Source: Cryptomeria japonica
Taxonomy: Eukaryota; Streptophyta; Pinopsida; Cupressales; Cupressaceae
Reading direction: 5' to 3'
Assembly: GCF_030272615.1 (NCBI RefSeq)
Contig: NC_081412.1
Location: 476,169,657 to 476,233,656, forward strand
DNA: 64,000 nt
This document shows, one piece after another, positions 20,132-33,520 of the stretch. Position 1 is the stretch's first letter; every line of letters starts with the position of its first letter. Both the position numbers and the translations under genes were made by a program. The notes under the pieces are model-generated. The model had not been told where the DNA came from. It was given only the letters and a program-made list of their open reading frames with translations, and did not search any database.

Positions 20132-21390
20132 CCTGCAGTTTAGACTTTAAAGTCCGAACTGCAGGGGTCTTTGTTAATAAATTACACTTTAGATTTTAAA
20201 GTCCAAAGTGTATTTGAGTTTTGTTGTAGTTTGCAGTTCAGACTCTAAAGTCCGAACTGCATGTGGTTTTAACAACAGTGAGTCCGAACTGCTGTTTGTT
20301 TTGGATTGCAGTTCGGACATTAAAGTCTGAATTGCATATTGTCTTTGCTTGTAGTCTGGATTTTAAAGTCTGAACTGCATGGGGTTTTGTGTCAGTTGCA
20401 TGTCAGGTTTTAAAGTCCGACGTGCAAGTGCCCCTAGGTTGCATGTTGGACTTTAAAACCTAACATGCAACTGCGAGTTATATTAATTAGCATTTATTGA
20501 TAATTAGGGTTTCCTTAAAAGATTTTTAAATTAATTTTATGCATTTTAGTTTTCATTGTGCTCCATTTTCTTCCTCTGCGCACCCTCTTCTACTCCTACT
20601 TGTCATGATTCGGATTTCCCTTGCTTGATTGTCGGATCTTTTTCATCAGCGAATTGGAAGAGGTAAGTTCTTCTATTTTCGGGTTTTTATTTTGGCTTTG
20701 TTTGTTTGCTGTCATGTTCTCTTTTTGTTTTTTTTTATTTTTCGCATTTAGATCCGGAGGGCAATTGGGTTTTGAAGTCCGATTGCCTACTTCGATCCGA
20801 AGGGCAATTGGGTTTTGAAGTCTGATTGCCTCCTTAGATCCGGAGGGCAATCGGGTTTTGAAGTCCGATTGCCTCCTTAGATCCGGAGTGCAATCGGACT
20901 TCAAAATCTGATTGCCCTCTGGACACCCTTATCCTCTCGGCACCTCGAAGTTTAAACTCCGGTGTGCAGCTGAAGAGTTGTCCCTCCGCATATCAGATTT
21001 TAAAGTCTGATATGTGGCATGTTAATATTCGCATATTGGACTTTAAAATTCGATATGCGGAGGGGTGGAGGTTGACATGTCAAATTTTAAAACCTGACAT
21101 GTCAACTAGATTCTTTCCTTTTATCAGCACATCGGGTTCTAAACTCCGATGTGTTGATGGTTGTTTTTCCCTGCACACCGGAGTTTAAACTCCGATGTAC
21201 TGTTATTTTTTCCCACCCTGTACATCAGGTTTTAAACTCCAGCATGCAAGTTGTTTTTCCATAATGCACATCAGAGTTTAAACTCTGATGTGCTATTAAC
21301 CTATCCCAAGTTTGCACAACGGGTTTTAAATTCTAATGTGCATGTTTTGTTTGTTAAGAAGCAGATCGGACTTTTTTCTCCGACCTGCTA
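20132..21390 (+). repeat. Palindrome array in LTR G, right copy
   Basis: The same ordered set of TTTAAA-centred palindromes as 7836-9146. Some arms carry substitutions that break pairing here but not in the other copy, for example the shortened arm near 20276, consistent with drift after insertion. Confidence 0.85.
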
Positions 21391-21513
21391 TTTTAGAAGT
21401 TTTTACTCCTTGTCCTGTTTTAAGTCCCATTTTTCAATCCGTTTGAGAAAAAATTGATTTTTGATAATGACGAATGGCTAATCATCAATATTGAATACAG
21501 TCATTGTGCATGA

Positions 21514-24500
21514 ATGTCAAAGAAGCCCGAGTCTTCCTCAGGATAGCCTTTTCCGAGTAAAGCATCATCAAAAAAGATGAAATACAAGTACGACAGGTAC
21601 TTGAATATGTATCCTAAGAGTTCAGTGGACTCTAACATTAAGGAGATCAGGGACACTGATATTGGGCATGTTGACATGCAAGAGATTCTTGATCGGGTTC
21701 AGAAGGCTCCTGCACGCCTGACCAGTTTGATCAAATCTGAGCTACATAAGTATGCATCCTTCCTAGTTGCAACTCACGATCTCGAATTTGTACTAGCAGT
21801 GGCTGATCACTTTGATCCAAGCACAATGTAGGTAAAAGATGATGATCAGAAGGTCATAATGACTCTAGACAGTGTATTCTTCAATAGTGTTTTCAAAGGC
21901 TCATCAGCTGAAGAAGTGGTTGATATTTCCCAAGAGAGTGCTCAAGAGTACTACGAGAAACATGAGGATAAATGCAAGAAGGTGATTAATACTGCTAGAT
22001 CTTCCCTCACCTCACAATGGCCTAAGTCTTTCCATAGGAGTGATTTTAATGAGGAGTATAATGACATGGTCACCATGTTATCTAGAGTGAGAGGATTAAA
22101 AGACTCCCATTATTTCCAAAGCTAGATGATTTACAGTATGAATATAATCAGAAAAGGAGCTGCAAGAATTGATTGGGGAGAACAAATTAGTGATGCACTT
22201 TGCGCGCAACTAAAAGAGGTCAAGGTAACATTGATGTTTTATATGACATGATACTTGGTTTAAGTAGCTGCTTCTATGAGGCAATATCCTGGCTTGTCAA
22301 CCAAGGATGACAGAAGAGTGGTGCCCATTTGGGAGTACTATGATCAGCTAACTATCAAAAATCAAGGTAATCATTACAGGAGGGTTTATGATGCTTTCTT
22401 TGCTGTTTGGAAGTGCATTTTTTATAAAGGCCTACAGAAGAGAAGAATATCTGAGGCCACTTACAGCAGGGTGTCCCATTTTGGGTGTGTATTCCTACAA
22501 TTTCCCACATTCACCTATATCTAGATTGGATGCTTCTCAGGAGAGCCCTTCATCCTTCCAAGGTTTTCTTCAGATAAAATTGTCCTTATGGAGCTATGTA
22601 GACAACTGATTAGTGTCCATGAAAAACAATCACAAGCACACAAGACTGGCCTGAAATTCCCAAAGTCAATTGGGAGGTATTCCGTGCTAACCAATCCCAA
22701 AGCCAAAAATATGGAGGAGGAAATGCAGTGGAATACCATGAGAAGATTCAAGGCCCGAACTGATTTTGATTTTTGGGGTATAAAGAGCAAAATTAAAAGG
22801 ATGTACACTCATGTTTATAAGTTTGAAGATGTTTGGGCGGATTGTCAGAATGAGGAGGATATCAAAAAGATGGATTTCAGCCGCCTTACTCTAGAACAAA
22901 TTGAAAATATGGATCTTACTAAGATCCCAATGACTATGGAAGACGCAGATGACATAGTGGATCCTGTTTACTATGAGAAGAAGATTGTTGATTCCCCACT
23001 TCCACTTGTGCAATGGTCAAAGAAGGAAAGAAAGTCCATTACGCAAAGGATCTCTCCCATCATAGCAAACACCAATGCTTGGTTGCTAAAGAAGAATCTC
23101 AAGATGAAACAGTTTCCCACTAGTTAAGGAGATGATGACAACAGTGATGGTCCATTGGACAAGACAGCAACAGCTGAAACAAGAACCAAGAACAGGGCAG
23201 ACTCACAAGCACTATCCTCAACTCCTGTGGTACAATCAAAGGGTAAAGGACCCAAAATCAAATTTACAGTTAAAAGGTCAAAGCAAGGTGAATCATCATT
23301 AGCATCATAGGAGGCAGTGGCGAGGGAGCCTGAACAACCACTTGTCAGTGAAGCTGGAAAAGGTAAGGAGGTCAAAGAAGGTGAAATTCCTCAACAAGAG
23401 GAAGTACAGGCAAAAGAAGTACCGCATTCATTTGAAGTAGACATGACAACCACTTCACAAGTAGTCATTCACTCCATTGATTCTGCCTCTGATTCTGATC
23501 AAGAAGATGAAGATGTTCATGAAGATGGAGATCTACGTATGGGCATGCCGCAATCAGAGACCGCTAATCAATTTTTTACAATAACCAACTTCTCTACTTT
23601 AGATGATATCCCTTCATCTACTTTTGAGTCTACCATGATGGATTTTAATGAAACCTTGCAAGATGCACTTGCAAAATAGGTTTCGGTAGATTTACCCGCC
23701 ATTACTACCACCATCACAATAATCCCTTCATTGGTAATTGCTGAAGTTAACTTCACAACACCCTCAACTCTCCCACCTGTAATTGAAGAGGTAGCAGCAA
23801 CAAATGTTCCACTAGATGCTTCAATATCAGCACCATTAGTTACACTCACAACTGCTCCAAGTTCTAGTCAACCTACTCCAGAATCTTCGACCCTAAGTAA
23901 GCAAAGAGCTACTACTCCATCATCCAATCCAAAACTACCCCCTTGGATGGAAGTAGTGGCCCCTAACAAGAAAAAATAGGTAATATCTCCTGATGAATTT
24001 GAATTTGAACTCTTGGTTTCTCCAAAGCCTAAGGGAATGAAGAAGCCAAAGACAGTATCTCGGGTGGTAGTAGACCCGACTTCCAAAAGAAAATATGCTG
24101 AAGTTATGGTGCCATCATCAGATAAGGACAAAGGCAACATACGATCAGAAGATTATACCATGCAGGTTGTGGAGCTCGGAGTGGAGACACATGAAAGTGT
24201 GAAATTAGATTCTCAGACAGCTCTTAATTCTTTGTTAAGAAGACTAGATCAGGAGAGGAATGAGAAAAATATCCTGAAGCAGAAGTGTGAGCAGCTGACC
24301 AATGTCCTCTTAAAGGTAACACAATCTTCTCAAGAGATTGAACCTATAGGGTCATCAATAGACACCAAATCTCTCAAAAAGATTGAACAGGTAGTCATGG
24401 ATGAATGGATCTCGTGGCTAAGGTCAGAAGGCTCTCATCTTCTGAGCTCAACAATGGAACTATTGTCTGATTATGAAGTGGTCTAGAGTCGGATGCAAAC

Positions 24501-25046
24501 ACTCAAACCTCTTTATCATAGGAAATTGAGGAAGTTGTGAAAATCACTACCCTTTGGGGCAAAATGGAGGATTTTAGGATAGACGTCCTGGTTGAGAACA
24601 ACGTAATTCCCACTAGGGAGAAGTATATTCAAAGCATGTCATTATTGTCTCATAAACAAGAGATAGTGAAATTAATGATTACAGAGCTGGATCACGAAAA
24701 GAAAGAAGGTGATGACGAGGTTGACCTTATTTTTGCTAAAGTAGGTGATCTCCCTTGCTATTTGTATGATGGTGATCAAAATCTCATCACTGCTGAAGTC
24801 GTCACCCAAGAATTTCTTTCCTTGATGGACCAATGCACAGGACAAGACTTTTCGCTTGATACATTTGATAAATTGTTAGAAATTCAAGTCAGCTTTGAAG
24901 TACTCACATCCATGCTGAAGGATGTTAAGAAGAAGCACGTGAAGATTCAAGATGTAATGTCCCGCGTTGAAATTATCACAAGTTCTACCTTGATGCCGAA
25001 CGAATCAGGGGTCAAAGCCATCCTTGCTAAGTTCGAAGGTTTTTAG
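21514..25046 (+). pseudogene. LTR-encoded protein of unknown function, copy in 3' LTR
   Basis: Counterpart of 9270-12831. One phase is kept from the ATG at 21514 to about 24500, interrupted by stops (TAG at 21544, 21829, 22126, 22522, 23290, 23677, 23977 and 24484; TAA at 23125). A single base is then lost in an A-run near 24510 and the last 169 codons are open in another phase (24537-25046). The stop at 25044 and its context match 12829 in the left copy, so both ends of the ancestral protein are known apart from the exact start. The TAG at 23977 is shared with 11746. This is the copy that would lie at the 3' end of the genomic RNA. Confidence 0.72.
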
Positions 25047-25234
25047 AAATCCAATGAAGAAGAGATTCAAGAATGAAGTTCCCCCTTTTGACACTCTTTC
25101 TTCATGTAGTTGCACCAATAGATGTTGTATATTTTTATGCAGCTGCATGTTTTCTTTATGTAGTAGTTGTAGTAAAATGGGACTGTGCGGTTGAATAAGT
25201 CAACTGTGCCCACCTTTATCTCAACTTCTTTTCC

Positions 25235-25243
25235 TATATAAGG
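25235..25243 (+). promoter_or_regulatory. TATA box of 3' LTR G
   Basis: TATATAAGG in the same context as 13018. Confidence 0.55.
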
Positions 25244-25997
25244 AGGACCTTTTTGTAAATATTTTTTTTTATCTTTTCCATGCTTAGCAAAACTCTACTA
25301 GATTTTTATCCCAATTAAGACTTTGGGCTTTTGTGGTGAGAATTCAATCAAACAAATAAAGAAAATAGTTTTGTTGATTGCAAACTTTGTGTTGTATCAA
25401 TAAATTTGTTTATATTATTTAATGTTCCTATGTCCATTGAATACATATTATCTTTACATATTTGATCTTTAAGATATTTCTAAATGGTTAAAGAGCTCTC
25501 AAATCTTGCCAATAGACTTTGTGCTCTTAGCATACTTGAGAAATCTGTTGATAAAGGAAGTAACTTGTAGTAAGCTTTGTATTGTTGCGGTTATTAGTAG
25601 TTTAATGGATTAGAAATCTATACTTGAAGACTTTGTGCTTTAAGCTAAGTTTCTACTTGTTTAATTTGTAATGATCAGTGTGAATTAGTGTTACCATAAA
25701 GGAGACTTTGTGCTTCTTAAAAGTAACTTTGTGTAGTTTGTTAGATTAATAGTTCTTTTCTTTAAGTATCTGAAGAGGTAGAGAAATTTTAACTAGGTGA
25801 AGGTAGAATACATAAACTCTAAAAAAAAAGAGTTATATGCCCAACACCAACCCACCAGTTTAATTTCTTGTTAATTAGAGGAGAAATTTCATAGGGAACG
25901 TCCCCTTGATGAGAGGAGAGATTAATTTCTTAGCATAGCATTGTGTGAATTCTATGTTTTGTCATTAGTACGCTGGTGACAAAATATTCACCCAACA

Positions 25998-26002
25998 AAG
26001 TG
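25998..26002. repeat. Target-site duplication AAGTG, right copy (element G)
   Basis: Matches 7662-7666 and directly follows the CCCAACA end of the 3' LTR. Confidence 0.8.
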
Positions 26003-27253
26003 AACTAAGGAAAATTGCATCTCCAAATGCATGAGGTCAATTCCAAGATAAGCTCAAGTAGCAAAACAACAACTTATAGCAGATTTGGTAAGGGATCTCT
26101 ACACAACTTTCTTCAACCTATCAACACATCTACTTGCAACAGATCTGGGAAGGGATTACTACACTACAACTGCACTCATATCTGGGAAGGGATTACTACA
26201 CTACAATTGCACTCATACTTTCCACACTTATACACACCTTTTCTCCTACATACGGGTATGTGCAGGGTCATGGTGTGCCAAAACAGGCCCTTAAGTAGCA
26301 ATAAAATTTAAGAAAATCAGAGCTATGCAACTTGACATGAAAATTTGAATAAGTTGTGAACATTATTTTTGAAATATGTAAGAAGAGAATCTATAGAAAA
26401 TTGAATGTAGTTTCTAAGCTACTAGTTGTTTTTTGGAAGAAAAAAGAATCCCATTTGATGAAAATTTCAAATTTCAATGCAGTGGTACTAAAATTTCAGG
26501 AAAAAGATAAGAAGTAGACGTATGTTTGACCACCCTAATCACAATCAAATCATAATTTTTTTTTATAATATTTATAATATAAGTATTAGACTCATGTCTG
26601 GATGTGACACATATTTTTTTATAATGTTTTATAAAGTAAATAATTATTTATGAATTTTTTACTACAGCTTTTGAGAAATTCAGAAACTCGTATGTTTGAC
26701 CACCTTAACTTTGTCAAAACCTTATGATTTTTTTTTTTTTTTAAATTTCCCCATTGTAGACAAAGCATATGATGTGATGCATGTTTCGGATTCAAAAAAT
26801 GTTATACCGTTTGAAAGTTATGAGTGGTTTTCCATCAGTCTATCAATCAGGACTATTGTCAGAATTCAATTAGAAAATAAATAATAATTATTTATTAAAG
26901 TCAAAATAAGACAAGCCTTATATTGTTGGAAATATGAGAACGTCCTTAAAATACCCTTTTCGTTTTATCAATTTTGGCTACAAAAAAAGTTGCCAGCCAC
27001 CAGTGTAAAGTCTGAAAAATCAAGGAATACTGAAAAATGCATTTTTTTAGTTGACTTTCTAGGCTTGTCACTTCCAAGCCAAATCCCAAAACATTCCTGA
27101 GCTGAAATTTGAAATTTCAAAATTTTATGACACAATGGATATCCAATTTTAATAAGTAAATTCACTAACTAAATTTGCACATAATTAATCTAATGTTTAT
27201 TAATATATAATATTTTAATATATTAATTTATAAATAAATTAGTATATGATATT
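26003..27253. other. No recognisable gene
   Basis: AT-rich DNA. It contains a short tandem duplication near 26145-26220 (GGGAAGGGATTACTACACTA repeated) and two copies of CGTATGTTTGACCACC about 170 bases apart (near 26520 and 26690). The first part may continue the copia-like LTR fragment seen before 7661. Confidence 0.4.
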
Positions 27254-27282
27254 AGGGAGAGGGAGACGGAGAGAGAGAGAAG

Positions 27283-27313
<31 letters not shown>

Positions 27314-27374
27314 AGGGAGAGGGAGAGGGAGATTAGGAGAGAGAGAGAGATTAGGGGAGAGGGGGAGAGAGAGA
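27254..27374. repeat. GA-rich microsatellite
   Basis: Purine-only GAGAGAGA and GGGAGA runs of about 120 bases adjoin the minisatellite. Confidence 0.9.
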
Positions 27375-30300
27375 TATTAAGATACCAAATTATGTCGTTA
27401 TGGGTCATATGGTATCCTAAGGGGTCGTACGACACAATATGACCTCTTAGGACACCATAGGACCCATAGCAACCCAATATGGTATCATAAGGGATCATAT
27501 TGTGTCCTAAGGGGTCATATGATGTTTTAAAGGGGTCATATGACACAATATGACTCATAACGACACAAATTGGTGTCTTAAGGGGTCATATGGTGTCCTT
27601 AGGGGTCATAGGATACAATATGACCCCTTAGGACACCATAGGACCCATAACGACCCAATATGGTGTCTTAAGGGGTCATATGGCATCCTAACGGGTCGTA
27701 GGACACCATATGACCCCTATTGACACCATAGGACCCCTTATGACACCATATGGTGTTGTTAGGGGTCATATGGTGTCCTGAGGGGTTGTAGGACACAATA
27801 TGACCCCTTAGGACACCATAGGACCCACAACAACCCAATATGGTGTCTTAAGGGGTCGTATGGTGTCCTAGGGGGTCGTAGGACACCATATGACCCCTAC
27901 GGATACCATAGGACACCTTATGACCCCATATGGTGTCGTTAGGGGTCATATGGTGTCCTAAGAGGTTATAGGACATAATATGACCCCTTAGGACACCATA
28001 GGACCCATAACAACCCAATATGGTGTCATAACGGGTCGTATGGTTTCCTAAGGGGTCATAAGGGTTCATGGGACACTATATGGCCCCTAAGAACAACATA
28101 CGACCCCTTAAGACACCATATGGTATTGTTAGGGGTCATATGGTGTCCATAGGGGTCATATGGTGTCCTAGGACACCATATGACCTCTTAAGACACCAAA
28201 TTGTGTCGTTATGGGTCAAATGGTATCCTAAGGGGCCGTAGGACATAATATGACCCCTTAGGACACCATAGGACCCAAAGCAGCCCCATATGGTGTCATA
28301 AGGGGTCATATTGTGTCCTAAGGGGTCATATGATGTCTTAAAGGGGTCATATGACATAATTTGACCCGTTAGGACACAATATGACCCATAACGACCTAAT
28401 ATGGTGTCTTACAGGGTCATATGGTGTCCTAAGGGGTCCTAGGATACCATATGACCCCTTATGACACCATATTGGGTCACTTTCAATCATATGGTGTCCT
28501 AAGGGGTCATAGGACACAATATGACCCCTTAAGACACCATAGGACTGAAAGCGACCCAATATGGTGTCATAAGGTGTCATATTGTGTCGTAAGGGGTCAT
28601 ATGATGTCTTAAAGGGGTCATATGACACAATATGACCCATTAGGACACAATATGACCCATAACGACCAAATATGGTGTCTTAAGGGGTCATATAGTATCC
28701 TAAGGGGTCGTAGGACACCATATGACCCCTATGGGCACCACAGGACCCCTTATGACACCATATGGTGTTTTTAGGGGTCATATAGTGTCCTAAGGGGTCG
28801 TAGGACACAATATGACCCCTTAAGACACCATAGAACCCATAATAACCCAATCTGGTGTAATAACTGGTTGTATGGTGTCCTAAGGGGTCATAAGGGTTCA
28901 TGGGGCACCATATGACCCCTAAGGATAACATACGACCCCTTATGACACCATATGGTGTCATTATGGGTCATATGGTGTCCTAGGACACCATATGACCTTG
29001 TAAGACACCAAATTATGTCTTTATGGGTTATATGGTGTCCTAAGGGGTCATAGGACACAATATTACCCCTTAGGACACCATAGGACCCAAAGCGACCCAA
29101 TATGGTGTCATAAGGGGTCATATTGTGTCCTAAGGGGTCATATGACACAATATGACCCATTAGGACACCATAGGACCCATAACAACCCAATGTGGTGTCT
29201 TAAGGGGTCATATGATGTCCTAAGGGGTGCTAGGACACCATATGACCCCTATGCACACCATAGGACCCCTTATGACACCATATGGTGTCGTTAGGGGTCA
29301 TATGGTGTCCTAAGGGATTATATGGTGTCCTAAGGGATCACAAGACACAGTATGACCCATAACGATACAATTTGGTGTCTTAAGGGGTCATATGGTATCC
29401 CATGACCCCTTAGGACACCATATGACCCTAAATGACACCATATGGTGTCCTAAGGGGTCACATGGTGTCCATAGGGGTAGTATAGTGTCCTAGGACACCA
29501 TATGACCCCTTAAGACACCAAATTGTGTTGTTGTAGGTCATATTGTGTCCTAAGGGGTCATGGGACAACATATGTCCCCTTAGGACACCATATGACCCTT
29601 AACAACACCATATGGTGTTCTGGGGGATCATATGGTGTCCTAAGGGGTCATATGTTGTCCCATGACCCCTTAGGACACAATATGACCTATAATGACATAA
29701 TTTGGTGTCTTCAAGGGTCCTATAGTGTCCCATGACCCCTTATGACCCCTTAGGACACCATATGACCCCTAACAAAACCATATGGTGTCATAAGGGGTCA
29801 TATGGTGTCCATAGGGGTAATATGGTGTCCTAAGACATCATAAGGGGTCATGGAACACCATATGACCCCTTAAGACACCAAATTGTGTCATTATGGGTCA
29901 TATTATGTCCTAAGGGGTCATGGGACAACATATGACCCCTTAGGACACCATATGACCCCTAACAACACCATATGGTGTTGTTAGGGGTCATATGGTGTCC
30001 TAAGGGGTCATATGGTTTAATACGACCCCTTAGGACACAATATGACCCATAATGACACAATTTGGTGTCTTAAAGGGTCATATGGTGTCCTAGGACAACA
30101 TATGACCCATATGGATACCATATGACCCCTTATGACACAATATGGTGTCATTAGGGGTCATATGGTGTCCTAGGGGGTCATATGTTGTCCCATGACCCTT
30201 TAGGACACAATATAACCCATAACGACATAATTTGATGTCTTAAGAGGTTTTATGGTGTCCCATGACCCCTAACGACACCATATGGTGTCATAAGAGGTCA

Positions 30301-31313
30301 TATGGTATTCATAGGGGTCATATGGTGTCTTAATACGTCATAAGGGGTCATGGGACACCATATAACCCCTTAAGACACTAAATTGTGTCGTTATGGGTCA
30401 TATTCTGTCCTAAGGGGTCATGGGACAACATATAACCCCTTAGGACACCATATGACCCCTAATGACACCATATGGTGTCGTTAGGGATCATATGGTGTCC
30501 TAAGGGGTCATATGGTTTCCTATGACCCCTTAGGACACAATATGACCCATAATGACACAATTTGGTGTCTTAAGGGATCATATGGCTAGGACACCATATG
30601 ACCCCTATAGACCCCTTATGACACAATATGGTGTCGTTAGGGGTCATATGGTGTCCTAAGGGGTCATATGTTGTCCCATGACCCCTTAGGACACAATATG
30701 ACCCATAACGACATAATTCGGTGTCTTAATGGGTCATATGGTGTCACATGACCCCTTAGGACACCATATGACCCCTTAGGACACCATATGACCCCTAACG
30801 ACACCATATGGTGTCATAAGGGGTCATATGGTGTCCATAGTGGTCATATGGTATCCTAGGGCACCATATGACCCCTTAAGACACTATATTGGGTCGTTAT
30901 GGGTCATAGTGTGTCTTAATGAGTCATATTGTGTCCTAAGGGGTCATAGGACATCATATGACCCCTATGGACACCATAGGACACCATATGGTGTCGTTAG
31001 GGGTCATATTGTGTCTTGAGGGGTCATAGGTTATCCCATGACCCCTTAGGACACAATTTGACCCATAACGACATAATTTGGTGTCTTAAGGGGTCATATG
31101 GCGTCCCATGACCCCTTATGACCCCTAACGACACCATATGGTGTCCTAAGGGGTCCTATGGTGTCCTAAGGGGTCGTAGGACACAATATGACCCCTTAGG
31201 ACACCATAAGACCCATAACGACCCAATATGTTGTCTTAAGGGGTCATATGGTGTCCTAAGGGGTCATAGAACACCATATGACCCCTATGGACACCATAAG
31301 ACCCCTTATGACC
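27375..31313. repeat. 3.9-kb minisatellite of mixed-orientation 20-bp units
   Basis: The array consists almost entirely of GGGGTCATATGGTGTCCTAA and its reverse complement in close alternation, with variants CATATT, CCATAG and TCGTTA. CATATG in the unit is itself palindromic. Larger blocks recur: the phrase beginning ACCAAATTGTGTCGTTATGGG occurs near 28195, 29516, 29876 and 30366. Because both orientations are mixed, long stretches can pair with themselves. Long frames across it are by-products of the repeat. Confidence 0.93.
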
Positions 31314-31338
31314 CATATATATATATATATATATATAT
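31314..31338. repeat. TA microsatellite
   Basis: TATATATATATATATATA closes the minisatellite and adjoins an LTR fragment. Confidence 0.85.
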
Positions 31339-31739
31339 CCCCTAATGAGGACTTTCAACCCAATCCTAGGATAACAAATGTCATCAAGAGATGGGTTGAG
31401 AGGAGAGGGAATAAGCATTAAATGCTTGACATGACTTGAGGGTTAACTTGGGAGGTAAGGTTATTGTTGAGTTGAGTGAATAAATTTATTATTCAAGGAA
31501 TAATGCCTTTATCCAATGGATAAACTCTTATGCAAGAGTAATTGAGGATAACCATGGTTAAAGCAATAAATGCTTGAAGAGACCTATGAGTTAAATGAGT
31601 GTTGAGTTAGAGTTAAAGTCTCTAACCATGGGAGCAAGTGGGTTTAACCATAAATGGTTATGTAAGAGCCATTAATGTTCATGTAAGAGCCATTAGTGGT
31701 TTGGAAGACTTTAGAGGTTAGCTTGTTGAACACATAAAG
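31339..31739 (-). repeat. LTR B, left part
   Basis: Same orientation and family as LTR A: the phrases GCATTAAATGC, ACCATGGT and GTTAAAGTCTCTAACCATG match 39430-39660. It is truncated on the left at the TA run and interrupted at 31740 by a solo LTR. The remainder resumes at 33521. Confidence 0.65.
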
Positions 31740-33520
31740 TGTAGTCACATAAATCCGTCCACTTAATTAAATGAATACTTAGTATTTATTTGATTAAATA
31801 ACCATCAATTAATAATTAATTCATCTTAACCCTCTTCTCCTATTAATTAAATAAATTATTCAATTTATTTGATTTAATTCACTTAACCAAATTCAGACCA
31901 TTAATTAAATAAATAAATCATATTTGTTTAATTAAATCTTCTCTCACATTTAAATAAATTAATATTTATTTAAATCCCCCAAAATCCCACCTCTCACATT
32001 TAAATAAATTAACATTTATTTAAATCACCTTTATCCTCTACCCACTTGTATTTTCCTACAAAAGCAAGTTGCACAATTATTTTAAATAAATAATTTATTT
32101 AAATCACCTTTATCCTCCACCCACTTGTATTTTCCTACAAAAGCAAGTTGCACAACTATTTTAAATAAATTATTTATTTAAAATCCTATTTATCCTCACC
32201 CACTTGAAACCTTTAATGGTTTCCCTTAAAGTATTCAAACTTGATGGCTTTAAAGTCTTCAAACTTGATGGCTTCCTTCTATAGTCTTCTTAAGACTTTA
32301 ATGGTTTTCCTTAAAGTCTTCAAGCCTTTAATGGTTTCCCTCAAAGTCTTCAAGCATTTTAATGCTTTATCTTCATTTTTCTCATTTAAATAAATTAATA
32401 TTTATTTGAATATTTATCCAAATGCAAATTACACCATTTAATTGAAATAAATGATTTTATTTTAATTGAAAATACCAAAATTTCTCCCACTTGCATTTTC
32501 CTACAAAATCCACTTGCATGCCTAAACCCCTTCTAGAATTTTCTAATCACTTCTAAATAACCTAACCCCTTCTCTAAACTTTGTCACATTCCTAAGCAAA
32601 AGGGAAGTCACTTCTCAAACCCTCAAAGTCTTTGATAACCATTAAAGGCTTTCAACCTTCAACCACTAAATGGCTCAAAGTCTTTGATAACCATTGAAGG
32701 CTTTCAACCTTCAACCACTTAATCCCCAAAGTTTCCAATAACCATTAATGGTTACCTCAAACCCTCCCACATGGTTAAAACATTTGTTTTGACTCAACCT
32801 CTACCCAACCCAAAGGTCTCATCAGGCCATTAATGCTTTGACCATGATTATCTCTTAAACATTTGCACAAAGGTTTATCCTTGGATTAACTCTTAATCTA
32901 GTGGGTAATCTTAATTTGGACTTGACCCTTAGCCTCTAGATAACCATGAGGTCTTCTCAGGCCTTTAATGCCTCCAACCTCTTCTCTCAACCCAATCCTA
33001 TGTTGACACTTGTCACCATTTTATTGGTGCCAATTGTGCACATGGATCCCCAACTTTCAAACTTGGCCCTTGATTAAACCATTCAATCTTAACCCTTCAT
33101 TTCCCCATTTCTTCTATAAATAGAACCCTTCTCCTCAAGCAAAAAAGGAAGCATTAGAGTATTGTTGTTATACTAGCATTAGCATAGAGCTTTTTCATAG
33201 CATCACTATCTACACTTGCATAGCATTTGCTTATCATATTCAACTATCTTGAATCTCCATATGGCATCCATGGCTAGTGCTAAAAGCTGAGAGCTACACT
33301 CATTTGGGACTTGGAGAGGAGAGGAACAAGGGAGGAGCAACTATGAGCATCTTGATTAGCTATTTTATTCTATGTTTATATGCTTTCTATTTCATGCTTA
33401 ATATCTCTCTTGATATGCCTGTTTAGGATAATCTTTTGTTGCTAACACTAACGTTTGTTTCTTGTGCTCTTGTGTGTGTTGCCATCAAACAGATTTTCTA
33501 ATCCTTTTTGCAGAGCATCA
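31740..33520 (+). repeat. Solo LTR inserted in LTR B
   Basis: It starts TGTAGTCACATAAATCC, ends GCAGAGCATCA and is flanked on both sides by TAAAG (31735-31739 and 33521-33525), a 5-bp target duplication. It has a TATA box at 33115. Its sequence is a relative of LTR B and A in opposite orientation (for example CTTCTAGAATTTTCTAATCAC). No internal region remains, so it arose by LTR-LTR recombination after insertion. Confidence 0.82.
33115..33123 (+). promoter_or_regulatory. TATA box of the solo LTR
   Basis: TATAAATAG followed by AACCCTTCTCC about 400 bases before the LTR end. Confidence 0.55.

Larger units (their letters stand above)
7667..25997 (+). mobile_element. Element G: complete Ty3/gypsy element with giant coding LTRs
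   Basis: The 18,331-bp unit is defined by two direct repeats of about 6.1 kb, ends TGTTG...CAACA, and matching AAGTG duplications. The internal part (13781-19962, about 6.2 kb) encodes Gag, protease, an RNase H-like domain, RT, gypsy RNase H and integrase, which is gypsy order with one displaced domain. The LTRs differ from each other by a few percent where I lined them up, so the insertion is not recent. All internal frames are broken. Confidence 0.88.
19963..25997 (+). repeat. 3' LTR of element G (6,035 bp)
   Basis: A direct repeat of 7667-13780. It starts TATTGTCC, where the left copy has TGTTGTCC, so the first G has probably mutated to A. It ends CACCCAACA. It is slightly shorter than the left LTR through small deletions, for example 12 bases near 21990 and a shorter palindrome near 20276. 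Confidence 0.88.

Noticed and set aside
27375-31313. CRISPR-like array
   Set aside because: Units are contiguous, in both orientations, without unique spacers, and the window is plant-type nuclear DNA.
27223-31418. Many open frames of 60-110 codons with YGVLRGHIVSYDPLGHH-like repeats
   Set aside because: They are translations of the minisatellite unit in several frames and on both strands; no start context or independent support.
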